NCBI GenBank assembly: GCA_037045455.1
Contig: JBAOIN010000010.1
Span: forward strand, 1 to 64,000
Length of the DNA stretch: 64,000 bases
From: JADKAV01 sp037045455
GTDB lineage: Bacteria; Actinomycetota; Actinomycetes; S36-B12; UBA10799
Direction of reading: 5' to 3'
Each line of letters starts with the position of its first letter. Position 1 is the stretch's first letter. The translations under genes were made by a program, and so were the position numbers. This document shows positions 1 to 6,682 of this stretch, one piece after another. The notes below the pieces were generated by a model that had not been told where the DNA came from, did no database searches, and saw only the letters and a program-made list of their open reading frames with translations.

Positions 1-17
1 CTCGCGCGATGGACTAA

Positions 18-180
18 GGAAGTACTGATTAATGCTGTGTCTTACGCGAAACGGGGTTGGGTGGGTGAGATGTGGTTTCCCACATCGTGTGTCATAGCAG
101 CGCTATGGCACACGATGTGGGGGGCCGCAGATCGCTCGGTCAGGCTCGTTGCAGCCAGGGCATGATTAATCAGTGGTTCC
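18..180. mobile_element. MITE-like repeat, copy 1
   Basis: First of three copies (others at 21609-21768 and 50850-51010). The ends are imperfect terminal inverted repeats: GGAAGTACTGATTAATGCTG on the left and, reading inward from the right, GGAACCACTGATTAATCATG (16 of 20 match). A 39-nt central palindrome at 81-119 has arms CACATCGTGTG..CATAGC and their complement. No open frame inside looks like a transposase. The right end touches the rplA stop codon exactly. Mobility is inferred from repetition and end structure only; no clear target duplication is seen. Confidence 0.75.
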
Positions 181-858
181 CTAGCTGGGGTCGACCGGGA
201 TGCCCGGGCCCATCGTGGTGGAAACAGTGATCTTCTTGATGTACCGGCCCTTGGCCGCCGACGGCTTGAGGCGGTGCACCTCGTCGAGCGCGGCCGTGTA
301 GTTGTCCAGCAGCGCCTCGCCGGAGAAACTGGCCTTGCCGATGATGAAGTGCAGGTTCGAGTGCTTGTCGACGCGGAACTCGATCTTCCCACCCTTGATG
401 TCCGAGACAGCCTTCGCGACATCCATGGTGACGGTGCCGGTCTTCGGGTTGGGCATCAGGCCGCGCGGACCCAGCACCCGGCCGAGCTTGCCGACCTTGC
501 CCATCAGGTCCGGGGTCGCCACAACCGCGTCGAAGTCGGTCCACCCGCCGGCGACCTTGTCGATGAGCTCGTCGGAACCGACGTAGTCGGCGTCGGCCGC
601 GGTGGCCTCCTCGGCCTTCGGGCCTTGTGCAAACACCAGCACCCGGGCGGTCTTGCCGGTGCCGTGCGGCAGGTTGACCGTGCCGCGCACCATCTGGTCG
701 GCCTTGCGGGGGTCGACGCCCAGCCGCATGGCGACCTCGACAGTGGCGTCGAACTTCGACGGGTTCGTGCTCTTGGCCAGGTCCACGGCCTCGGCCGGGG
801 TGTACAGACGCTCGCGGTCGATCTGCTCGGTGGCCGCTTTGAACTTCTTACCTTGCAT
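181..858 (-). CDS. rplA: 50S ribosomal protein L1
   Basis: The 225-residue product is close to the usual L1 length. L1 binds 23S rRNA at the L1 stalk and acts in release of deacylated tRNA from the E site; in many bacteria it also represses its own mRNA. The N-terminus (MQGKKFKAATEQIDRERLY) and the segment GRVLGPRGLMPNPKTGTV near residue 130 are classic L1 signatures. The ATG is preceded by GAAGGAGA at good spacing. It follows rplK by 63 nt, the standard rplKA pair. The stop codon directly abuts a MITE-like repeat, so the normal 3' untranslated region may have been replaced. Confidence 0.97.
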   Translation of the reverse strand: MQGKKFKAATEQIDRERLYTPAEAVDLAKSTNPSKFDATVEVAMRLGVDPRKADQMVRGTVNLPHGTGKTARVLVFAQGPKAEEATAADADYVGSDELIDKVAGGWTDFDAVVATPDLMGKVGKLGRVLGPRGLMPNPKTGTVTMDVAKAVSDIKGGKIEFRVDKHSNLHFIIGKASFSGEALLDNYTAALDEVHRLKPSAAKGRYIKKITVSTTMGPGIPVDPS

Positions 859-921
859 CGTTATCTCCTTCGCTAGTGGTTACGCGGGGCGATGCGGCCC
901 CTCCCACGGGTGGTTGCAGCG

Positions 922-1350
922 TCAGTCGGTGACAGTGACGCCCATCGACCGGGCTGTCCCGGCGATGATGAGCATGGCGGCGTCGACGTCGTTGGCGTTC
1001 AGGTCGGCCATCTTCGTCTCGGCGATCTCCTTGACCTGGGCCTTGGAGATCGAACCCACGGGCTGCAGCGGGTTGCCGCTGCCCTTCTGCAGGCCCGCGG
1101 CCTTGAGGATCAGCTTGGCCGCCGGCGGGGTCTTGGTGATGAACGTGAACGAGCGGTCCTCGTACACGGTGATCTCGACCGGGATCACCTGGCCGCGCTG
1201 GTTCTCCGTGGCCGCGTTGTAGGCCTTGCAGAACTCCATGATGTTCACACCGTGCTGACCGAGGGCCGGGCCCACGGGCGGCGCGGGGTTGGCCTGACCC
1301 GCCTGGATCTGCAATTTGATCAGGCCGGCGACCTTCTTCTTGGGAGGCAT
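922..1350 (-). CDS. rplK: 50S ribosomal protein L11
   Basis: The 142-residue protein starts MPPKKKVAGLIKLQIQAG and carries PPVGPALGQHGVNIMEFC, the proline-rich signature of the L11 N-terminal domain that binds the GTPase-associated centre of 23S rRNA and takes part in the stringent response. The C-terminal RNA-binding domain ends in GTARSMGVTVTD. Length and both domains match bacterial L11. It sits 18 nt downstream of nusG and upstream of rplA, the conserved actinobacterial order, and is probably cotranscribed with both. Confidence 0.97.
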   Translation of the reverse strand: MPPKKKVAGLIKLQIQAGQANPAPPVGPALGQHGVNIMEFCKAYNAATENQRGQVIPVEITVYEDRSFTFITKTPPAAKLILKAAGLQKGSGNPLQPVGSISKAQVKEIAETKMADLNANDVDAAMLIIAGTARSMGVTVTD

Positions 1351-1368
1351 TGCGTATACGTCCTTGTT

Positions 1369-2391
1369 CTAGTTCTTCTCGATCTGGCTGAAGCTGAGCT
1401 CCACCGGGGTCTCCCGGCCGAAGATCTCCACGAGGCCGGTGACCTTCTGGGCATCAATGTTGATCTCGCTGATCGTCGCGTGCAACGTCGCGAAGGGTCC
1501 GTCAATAACTGTAACGGAGTCCCCGACACCGAAGTCCACCTCGGTCACGCGGGCCGGTGCGGCACCCATCGCGGCCTGTCCGCCGCCGGCCGCAGCGGCA
1601 GCCTTCTTGGGCTCCGGCTTGGGCGCCAGGATGTGGACGACCTCGTCGATCGTCAGCGGGGTCGGCTCGTGCGCGCTGCCCACGAAACCGGTGACGCCAG
1701 GCGTGTGCCGCACGGCCGCCCAGGAGTCGTCGGTGTAGTCCATGCGGACCAGCACGTAACCGGGGAACTTGTTGCGCTTGACCAGCTTCTTCTGGCCCTG
1801 CTTGATCTCGGTGACCTCTTCGATGGGCACCTCGACCTGGAAGATGTAGTCCTCCATGTTCAGGGTGTTGATCCGGGTCTCGAGGTTGGTCTTCACCCGC
1901 TTCTCGAAGCCGGCGTAGGAGTGGATGACGTACCACAGGCCGGGCAGACCGAGCTGCTCCTCGCGGAACGCCTGGACCGGATCGACGTCCTCTTCATCCT
2001 CGATGATCTCGCCGGTTTCCTCATCGATGCGCACATCGGAGGTGAGGTCCTCGGAGTTCTCCACGACGGTCGTGCGGCCGTGGGCGTCTTCCAGGATCTG
2101 GGTCTCGTCGATGTGGACGTTGCCGGCCGCGTCGGAGTAGGTCGACACCTCGTCGCGCACGACCGAACCGTCAGGCGCCTCGGTCGTCACAGTCTCGTCG
2201 ATGGTCACTGTGCCGTCGGGCTCGCTGATCGCCTCGGTGGCGCTGGTGACGACGCTGCCGTCGTCGGCGCGCTCGACGTCCACCTGCTCGACGATCGTGG
2301 TGCCGTCGGCCATCTCGATGGCGTTGAACGCCTCCGTGCCGTCGGCCTCGAGCTCTTCGCCCTCATTGGCCGACCACTCTGGAGTCTGCAT
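1369..2391 (-). CDS. nusG: Transcription termination/antitermination factor NusG
   Basis: The last ~185 residues are NusG: an NGN domain (WYVIHSYAGFEKRVKTNLE to TPGVTGFVG) that binds RNA polymerase and a C-terminal KOW domain (FGVGDSVTVIDGPFA) that contacts Rho or ribosomal S10. A long acidic N-terminal extension of about 150 residues precedes it, typical of actinobacterial NusG but here made of degenerate DG-V repeats. Two ATGs lie six bases apart (2397 and 2391); the second is preferred because GAGGA lies 8 nt upstream of it but only 2 nt from the first. An unusual Ala/Gly-rich linker splits NGN and KOW. Confidence 0.95.
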   Translation of the reverse strand: MQTPEWSANEGEELEADGTEAFNAIEMADGTTIVEQVDVERADDGSVVTSATEAISEPDGTVTIDETVTTEAPDGSVVRDEVSTYSDAAGNVHIDETQILEDAHGRTTVVENSEDLTSDVRIDEETGEIIEDEEDVDPVQAFREEQLGLPGLWYVIHSYAGFEKRVKTNLETRINTLNMEDYIFQVEVPIEEVTEIKQGQKKLVKRNKFPGYVLVRMDYTDDSWAAVRHTPGVTGFVGSAHEPTPLTIDEVVHILAPKPEPKKAAAAAGGGQAAMGAAPARVTEVDFGVGDSVTVIDGPFATLHATISEINIDAQKVTGLVEIFGRETPVELSFSQIEKN

Positions 2392-2435
2392 CGACATCTT
2401 CCTCTGCTTGTGACGTTGGTGTCTTGACCGAAGAT

Positions 2436-2699
2436 CTAACCGTAGATGGCGAACACCACGCGGCCGATCGCCAGATCGAACAGCGCGATGAGCCCGGCCA
2501 TCACGACCACGAACACAAGAACCACCCACGTGTAGGTGAGCAATTCCTTGCGGGTCGGCCAGATGACCTTGCGCAACTCGGCGATGACCTGCCGCAGGAA
2601 CAGCGCCATCCGTGAGAACAGCCCCTTGCGCGGTTTCTTGCTGGCGTCCCGTTTGGGCGTCGGAGAACCCGCACCGTCGCGCGTGGTCGGCTCGCTCAC
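2436..2699 (-). CDS. secE: Preprotein translocase subunit SecE
   Basis: This 87-residue protein has a polar basic N-terminus, the amphipathic SecE motif (FLRQVIAELRKVIWPTRKEL) and one C-terminal membrane helix (TYTWVVLVFVVVMAGLIALF), the minimal single-span form of SecE. It clamps SecY in the SecYEG channel. It lies between tRNA-Trp and nusG, the conserved context, with 44 nt to the preferred nusG start, and is very likely cotranscribed with nusG-rplK-rplA. Confidence 0.96.
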   Translation of the reverse strand: MSEPTTRDGAGSPTPKRDASKKPRKGLFSRMALFLRQVIAELRKVIWPTRKELLTYTWVVLVFVVVMAGLIALFDLAIGRVVFAIYG

Positions 2700-2733
2700 G
2701 TACGCAGTTCCTCTCTTCGGTTCCTTCGCCTTG

Positions 2734-2806
2734 CAGGGCCGGAGGGACTCGAACCCCCAACCACCGGTTTTGGAGACCGGGACTCTACCAATTGAGCTAC
2801 GACCCT
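2734..2806 (-). tRNA. tRNA-Trp (CCA)
   Basis: The minus strand folds into a 73-nt cloverleaf with acceptor arms AGGGTCG/CGGCCCT, a D arm GCTCAATTGGTAGAGT, anticodon loop CTCCAAA with anticodon CCA, and T arm GGGGGTTCGAGTCCC. A tRNA-Trp directly upstream of secE is the standard actinobacterial arrangement. Confidence 0.96.
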
Positions 2807-2960
2807 ACAGTGACCGCCAGCCCCTTCGATTGCGTGAAACGGGCAGGCTGCCGCACAGGCGACTTCGATCACCTCCCACCACCTTACGCGACGGGCACCG
2901 GGGGGTCGATACCGGCTACCGCTTCCGACACGGCCGCGCGAGATTGGGCACGATAGGGGT

Positions 2961-4160
2961 ATGGCGCAACCTCGCATCTCGCAGCGGATCGGCAGCATCA
3001 CCGAGTCGGCGACCCTGGCCGTCGACGCCAAGGCCAAGGCGCTGAAGGCGGCTGGGCGGCCTGTCATCGGCTTCGGCGCCGGGGAACCGGACTTCCCGAC
3101 CCCCGACTACATCGTCGAGGCCGCCGTGGCCGCGTGTGCCGACCCGGCGATGCACCGCTACACCCCGGCCGGTGGCCTGCCCGCGCTGAAGGAGGCCATC
3201 GCGGCCAAGACGCTGCGGGACTCCGACTACGAGGTGAACGCGGCACAGGTGCTGGTCACCAACGGCGGCAAGCAGGCGCTGTACAACACGTTCGCCACGC
3301 TGCTGGACCCCGGCGACGAGGCCCTGTTGCCGGCTCCCTACTGGACCACCTACCCGGAGTCGATCCGGCTGGCCGGCGGTGTGCCCGTGATCATCCCGAC
3401 CAATGAGGACACCGGTTACAAGGCCTCAGTGGCCCAGCTCGACGAGGCGCTGACGCCGCGCACGAAATTGCTGGTATTCGTGTCGCCGTCCAACCCGACC
3501 GGGGCGGTGTACACCCCCGACGAGGTGCGCGCGATCGGGCAGTGGGCGGCGGAGAAGGGGATCTGGGTCGTCACCGACGAGATCTACGAGCACCTGGTCT
3601 ACGGCGACGCGCTGTTCGCATCGATGCCCGTGCAGGTTCCCGAACTCGCCGACCGCTGCGTGGTCGTCAACGGTGTCGCCAAGACCTACGCAATGACGGG
3701 CTGGCGGGTCGGCTGGATGATCGGTCCGACCGACGTGGTGAAGGCCGCGACGAACCTGCAGTCACATGCGACCTCCAACGTGGCCAACGTCTCGCAGAAG
3801 GCGGCTTTGGCGGCGTTGACTGGCGACCTTTCAGCGGTGGAGATGATGCGGGAGGCCTTCGACCGCCGGCGCCGCACGATCGTCGAGATGCTCAATGCCA
3901 TTCCGGGGATCGCCTGCCCGGAGCCGGAGGGAGCCTTCTACGTCTACCCCAGCGTCAAGGGCGTTTTGGGCCGCGAGATCCGCGGCCGGGTGCCGATGAC
4001 GAGTGCGGAGTTGGCGGAGATCATTCTGGACGAGGCCGAGGTCGCCGTGGTCCCCGGCGAGGCATTCGGCACCGACGGCTACTTGCGCCTGTCCTACGCT
4101 CTCGGTGACGACGACCTGGCCGAGGGTGTGGGACGGATCGGGGCGTTGCTCGGGGAGTAG
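2961..4160 (+). CDS. Pyridoxal phosphate-dependent aminotransferase, aspartate aminotransferase type
   Basis: The 399-residue class I aminotransferase probably transfers the amino group between aspartate and 2-oxoglutarate in the cytoplasm. The PLP lysine is K241 in GVAKTYAMTGWRVG. Other signatures are GAGEPDFPTP near residue 39, FVSPSNPTGAVY near 174 (the PLP-binding Asn) and the substrate-carboxylate Arg in YLRLSYA near the C-terminus. Length and motifs match AspB of the I-gamma subgroup. There is no strong Shine-Dalgarno site and the ATG lies a few bases after a weak -10-like CACGAT, so translation may be leaderless. It converges on murB across a tandem palindrome. Substrate specificity is by family only. 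Confidence 0.9.
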   Translation: MAQPRISQRIGSITESATLAVDAKAKALKAAGRPVIGFGAGEPDFPTPDYIVEAAVAACADPAMHRYTPAGGLPALKEAIAAKTLRDSDYEVNAAQVLVTNGGKQALYNTFATLLDPGDEALLPAPYWTTYPESIRLAGGVPVIIPTNEDTGYKASVAQLDEALTPRTKLLVFVSPSNPTGAVYTPDEVRAIGQWAAEKGIWVVTDEIYEHLVYGDALFASMPVQVPELADRCVVVNGVAKTYAMTGWRVGWMIGPTDVVKAATNLQSHATSNVANVSQKAALAALTGDLSAVEMMREAFDRRRRTIVEMLNAIPGIACPEPEGAFYVYPSVKGVLGREIRGRVPMTSAELAEIILDEAEVAVVPGEAFGTDGYLRLSYALGDDDLAEGVGRIGALLGE

Positions 4161-4169
4161 GGCCACGGG

Positions 4170-4273
4170 TTTCGGCGGACGGTTTGTGCGTAGCGCCCTA
4201 GTTTTGCGCCGAAACGCCAGCGGTCCCAGGTTTCGGCGGACGGTTTGAACGCACGCCCTACTGTTCCGCCGAA
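4170..4273. repeat. Palindrome family A, two tandem units
   Basis: Two ~45-nt units (4170-4214 and 4231-4273) each begin TTTCGGCGGACGGTTTG and end in GCGCCGAAA or CCGCCGAA, giving stems of about nine pairs. They fill the gap between the convergent aminotransferase and murB and could act as a two-way terminator. A third copy of the same 45-nt unit is at 61977-62021. Confidence 0.75.
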
Positions 4274-4277
4274 CGGC

Positions 4278-5257
4278 TCACAAGGAGCAGCCCCACATCA
4301 CCGGTTCCGGGACCAGCGTGATGCCGAAGCGCTCGTGCACTCGATCGCGAATCGCCCGGGCCAACTCGCAGCAAACCGCGCGGTCGTGCCGCCGCCGCGG
4401 TTGGTCAGAGCCAGGGTGTGTTTGCCCGAGACCGCCACCTGGGAGCCTGGTAACGCGAAACCTTTGCCGACGCCGGCCTGCTCGATCAGCCAGGCCGCGC
4501 TGGTCTTGACCCGACCGTCCGGCTGCGGCCATGCTGGCGCGCCGTCGGGAGCGGTCGCCACGATGGGGTTGGTGAAGAACGAGCCGGCGCTGCGGGTATC
4601 CGGATCCTCGGGGTCGAGCACCATGCCCTTGCCGCGGCGCAACCCGAGCACGGCGTTCCGCACCTCTGACAGCGGTGCGGACTCCCCCACGTTGACCCCG
4701 AGCGTGCGGGCCAGTTCGGCGTAACGGACGGGACTGCTGTTCCCCTCTGGCAAGTCGAACGCCACCGCCAGCACCACGTGGTCATCGGGATGGCGCTTGA
4801 ACTCGCTGGAGCGGTAGCCGAAGCCCACCCGCTGCGCCGGCCAGGTCGTGACTTCCCCGGTGTCGCGCACGAGCACCCGCACTCCGGCGATAGTGTCGGC
4901 GACCTCCTGGCCGTAGGCGCCCACGTTCTGCACAGGTGTCGCTCCGACCGTTCCCGGAATTCCCGAAAGCGCCTCGACGCCCGCGCGGCCTGCTGCCACC
5001 ATGTCGGCGACGAACGAGTCCCAGTCCACGCCGGCCTCGACGACGAACTGATCGCCGTGCTGCTGCACACCGCTGGTCCGGATGCGCACGACCGGCACCT
5101 CCAAACCGGCATCGGCGACCACCACATTGCTGCCGCCGCCGAGCACTTTGGCGTCCGGATGATCCCGCAGGATCGCGACCAATTCGGCCTGGGTACTGGC
5201 TTCCAGAACTGTGGCCGGGCCGCCGAGCCGCAGCGTCGTGAGCTCGGCCAGCCGCAT
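4278..5257 (-). CDS. murB: UDP-N-acetylenolpyruvoylglucosamine reductase (frame break near 4360)
   Basis: MurB reduces UDP-GlcNAc-enolpyruvate to UDP-MurNAc with NADPH and FAD in peptidoglycan precursor synthesis. The protein reads MRLAELTTLRLGGPATVLEA, then GGGSNVVVAD (FAD binding), GIPGTVGATPVQNVGAYG and AGSFFTNPI with the catalytic serine. The last ~30 residues (LARAIRDRVHERFGITL..EPVMWG) lie in another frame; two one-base gains around 4355-4372 would restore the usual TTA.LL.LARAIRD sequence. The ATG overlaps the stop of the preceding MaoC gene (ATGA). Total length of about 326 residues is normal once repaired. Confidence 0.93.
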
Positions 5258-5649
5258 CAGATCCGCACCGTGGCGATGGCGTCCTTGACCACGTCGGCAC
5301 CGTCGCAGGTGGCGGACAAGGTAAGCGTCGCGACGTCGCCCTCGATCGCCGTCACCGTCGCCGCGAGTTGCACGCGGGCGGCGCCATCGGCGGGGACCGG
5401 AACCGGAGCGGAGAACCGCACCGAGAATGACAGGATGCGCCGGGGGTCGCCGGCCCATTCCGTGAGCAGCCGTCCCAATTGCGCCTGCGTGTACATGCCG
5501 TGCGCGATGACGTCGGGCAGGCCGACGGCCTTGGCGAACGCCTCGTTCCAGTGAATGGGGTTGAAGTCCCCGCTGGCCCCCGCGTACATCACCAGGTTCA
5601 CGCGCTCGATCTTGACCGTGCGCTCGGCCACCACATCACCGACGTTCAT
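5257..5649 (-). CDS. hadB: MaoC-type (R)-hydroxyacyl dehydratase subunit, HadB-like
   Basis: This 130-residue single hot-dog protein carries the hydratase-2 motif GDFNPIHWNEAFAKAVG with the Asp/His catalytic pair. It probably pairs with the HadA-like protein encoded just upstream to dehydrate (3R)-hydroxyacyl thioesters. The order rpmG-hadA-hadB is that of mycobacteria, where HadAB works in fatty acid synthase II; whether this organism has a comparable pathway cannot be told from the window. Its GTP-independent start overlaps the hadA stop and its stop overlaps murB, so the three genes are translationally coupled. Confidence 0.88.
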   Translation of the reverse strand: MNVGDVVAERTVKIERVNLVMYAGASGDFNPIHWNEAFAKAVGLPDVIAHGMYTQAQLGRLLTEWAGDPRRILSFSVRFSAPVPVPADGAARVQLAATVTAIEGDVATLTLSATCDGADVVKDAIATVRI

Positions 5650-6092
5650 GCCGTCCCCCTGCTCACGATGGTGTTGCGACAGGTCACCAGCACATCTCCA
5701 TCGGCAGTGACCACGTCGGCTTCGGTGGTGAGCAACTCGTTGCTTCCCCGCGTGGTGATGTCGGTGATGCGCGACTTCACGACCACTTCATCGCCGGCCT
5801 GCATCGGCTCGTGGTACTCGAAGCCTTGGGAGCCGTGCACGACGCGCGAGTAGTCGAGTCCGAGCTCGGGATCGAACATGGCGTTGGCCAGTGCCTTCAT
5901 CGTGATGGCGAAGGCGAAGGTGGGCGGCGCCGGCAGGTCCCGATAGCCGAGCTCCTGGGCGGCGGCCAGGTCATGGAACACCGGCGCGAAGTCACCAATC
6001 GCCGTGGCAAACTCCCGGACCTTCTCCCGGCCGATGAGGTAGGACGGGGTGTCCGGGTAGGTCTTCCCGACGAACTGCGGATTCAGAGGCAT
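5646..6092 (-). CDS. hadA: MaoC-type dehydratase N-terminal subunit, HadA-like
   Basis: The 148-residue protein starts MPLNPQFVGKTYPDTPSYL and belongs to the FAS1-like dehydratase N-terminal half family (YLIGREKVREFATAIGD; PPTFAFAITM), which normally forms a heterodimer with a HadB-like partner and lacks its catalytic motif. The ATG begins seven bases after a TAGGCT -10 element (6099-6104) with no Shine-Dalgarno site, so this three-gene unit hadA-hadB-murB is probably transcribed leaderless from here. Confidence 0.87.
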   Translation of the reverse strand: MPLNPQFVGKTYPDTPSYLIGREKVREFATAIGDFAPVFHDLAAAQELGYRDLPAPPTFAFAITMKALANAMFDPELGLDYSRVVHGSQGFEYHEPMQAGDEVVVKSRITDITTRGSNELLTTEADVVTADGDVLVTCRNTIVSRGTA

Positions 6093-6098
6093 GGGATC

Positions 6099-6104
6099 AG
6101 CCTA
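6099..6104 (-). promoter_or_regulatory. -10 element for leaderless hadA
   Basis: TAGGCT on the minus strand followed by six bases and then the hadA ATG. It fits the TANNNT-N6-start pattern repeated at many genes in this window. Confidence 0.6.
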
Positions 6105-6128
6105 GAGGGCGCGGTCGGTGGCCACGGC

Positions 6129-6199
6129 ATTGTTGCGTTGTTGGTCCCATTGTTGCGTTGTTGGGCAAAATTAAGATCAAAAGCCCCAACAATGCGACA
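6129..6199. repeat. Family D-related palindrome with tandem ATTGTTGCGTTGTTGG
   Basis: The hexadecamer ATTGTTGCGTTGTTGG occurs twice in a row (first near 6130, second near 6151) and is followed by CCCCAACAATGCGAC, giving a stem of about 13 pairs around an AT-rich loop. It lies between rpmG and hadA and may end rpmG-side readthrough or bind a protein. The half-site word matches palindrome family D. Confidence 0.6.
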
Positions 6200-6213
6200 T
6201 TCGCAGACGGGGG

Positions 6214-6378
6214 CTAGCGGGTCTCTTTGTGATCCGTGTGCTTCTTGCAGTGCGGGCAGAACTTGCGCAGCTCGATCCGGTCGGGGTCGTTGCGCCGGTT
6301 CTTACGCGTGATGTAGTTGCGGTTCTTGCACTCGCCGCACGCCAGCGTGATCTTGGGGCGGACGTCGGATTTCGCCAC
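6214..6378 (-). CDS. rpmG: 50S ribosomal protein L33
   Basis: This 54-residue L33 starts at a GTG with GAGGAAAGG upstream and reads VAKSDVRPKITLACGECKNR, then NYITRKNRRNDPDRIEL and FCPHCKKHTDH. Both CxxC pairs are present, so this is the zinc-binding (C+) form. It lies downstream of tRNA-Thr and tRNA-Met and upstream of hadAB, the usual actinobacterial order. Confidence 0.95.
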   Translation of the reverse strand: MAKSDVRPKITLACGECKNRNYITRKNRRNDPDRIELRKFCPHCKKHTDHKETR

Positions 6379-6404
6379 GATGAGCCTTTCCTCGTTTGTC
6401 TTTG

Positions 6405-6478
6405 TAGCGGAGGCCGGACTTGAACCGGCGACACAGCGATTATGAGCCGCTTGCTCTGCCAGGCTGAGCTACTCCGCC
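6405..6478 (-). tRNA. tRNA-Met (CAT), elongator type
   Basis: A 74-nt cloverleaf on the minus strand with acceptor arms GGCGGAG/CTCCGCT, D arm GTAGCTCAGCCTGGCAGAGC, anticodon loop CTCATAA (anticodon CAT) and T arm GCCGGTTCAAGTCCGGC. The first acceptor pair is G.T rather than the unpaired C-A of an initiator, and the context before rpmG is that of elongator tRNA-Met. Confidence 0.92.
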
Positions 6479-6484
6479 TCACCC

Positions 6485-6510
6485 GCGAGGCCCGGAGTCT
6501 CCGGGCTCGC
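6485..6510 (-). other. Hairpin between tRNA-Thr and tRNA-Met
   Basis: The sequence GCGAG-GCCCGGAG-tct-CCGGGC-TCGC can form a stem of about 11 pairs in the spacer of the tRNA pair. It could be a processing signal or a partial terminator; no T-run follows. Confidence 0.5.
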
Positions 6511-6515
6511 GCTCG

Positions 6516-6588
6516 AGCCCCTTTACGGAATCGAACCGTAGACCTTCTCCTTACCATGGAGACGCTCTGCCGACTGAGCTAAAGGGGC
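6516..6588 (-). tRNA. tRNA-Thr (GGT)
   Basis: A 73-nt cloverleaf on the minus strand: acceptor GCCCCTT/AAGGGGC, D arm AGCTCAGTCGGCAGAGC, anticodon loop ATGGTAA (anticodon GGT) and T arm TACGGTTCGATTCCGTA. It heads the tRNA-Thr / tRNA-Met / rpmG run. Confidence 0.94.
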
Positions 6589-6670
6589 AACCGTTCAAGG
6601 GTACAAGGTGGGTGCCTTCCGGCAGGACCGACCCCCGGCGCGCAAGATGCCTCGGCGACCACTGCAGCAC

Positions 6671-6676
6671 TACCCT
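6671..6676 (+). promoter_or_regulatory. -10 element for leaderless GGDEF-EAL gene
   Basis: TACCCT is followed by six bases and a GTG at 6683 that begins the first conserved sequence of the protein. No Shine-Dalgarno site is present. Confidence 0.65.
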
Positions 6677-6682
6677 AAGCGG

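Noticed and set aside
42..422. Open frame continuing out of the MITE-like repeat and antisense or overlapping rplA
   Set aside because: Its sequence is the translated repeat plus an alternate frame of rplA; similar fake frames appear at the other two repeat copies.
4170..4273. Family A tandem units as a small structured RNA gene
   Set aside because: Position between two gene ends and lack of a promoter box fit a hairpin terminator or repeat better; no evidence of independent transcription.
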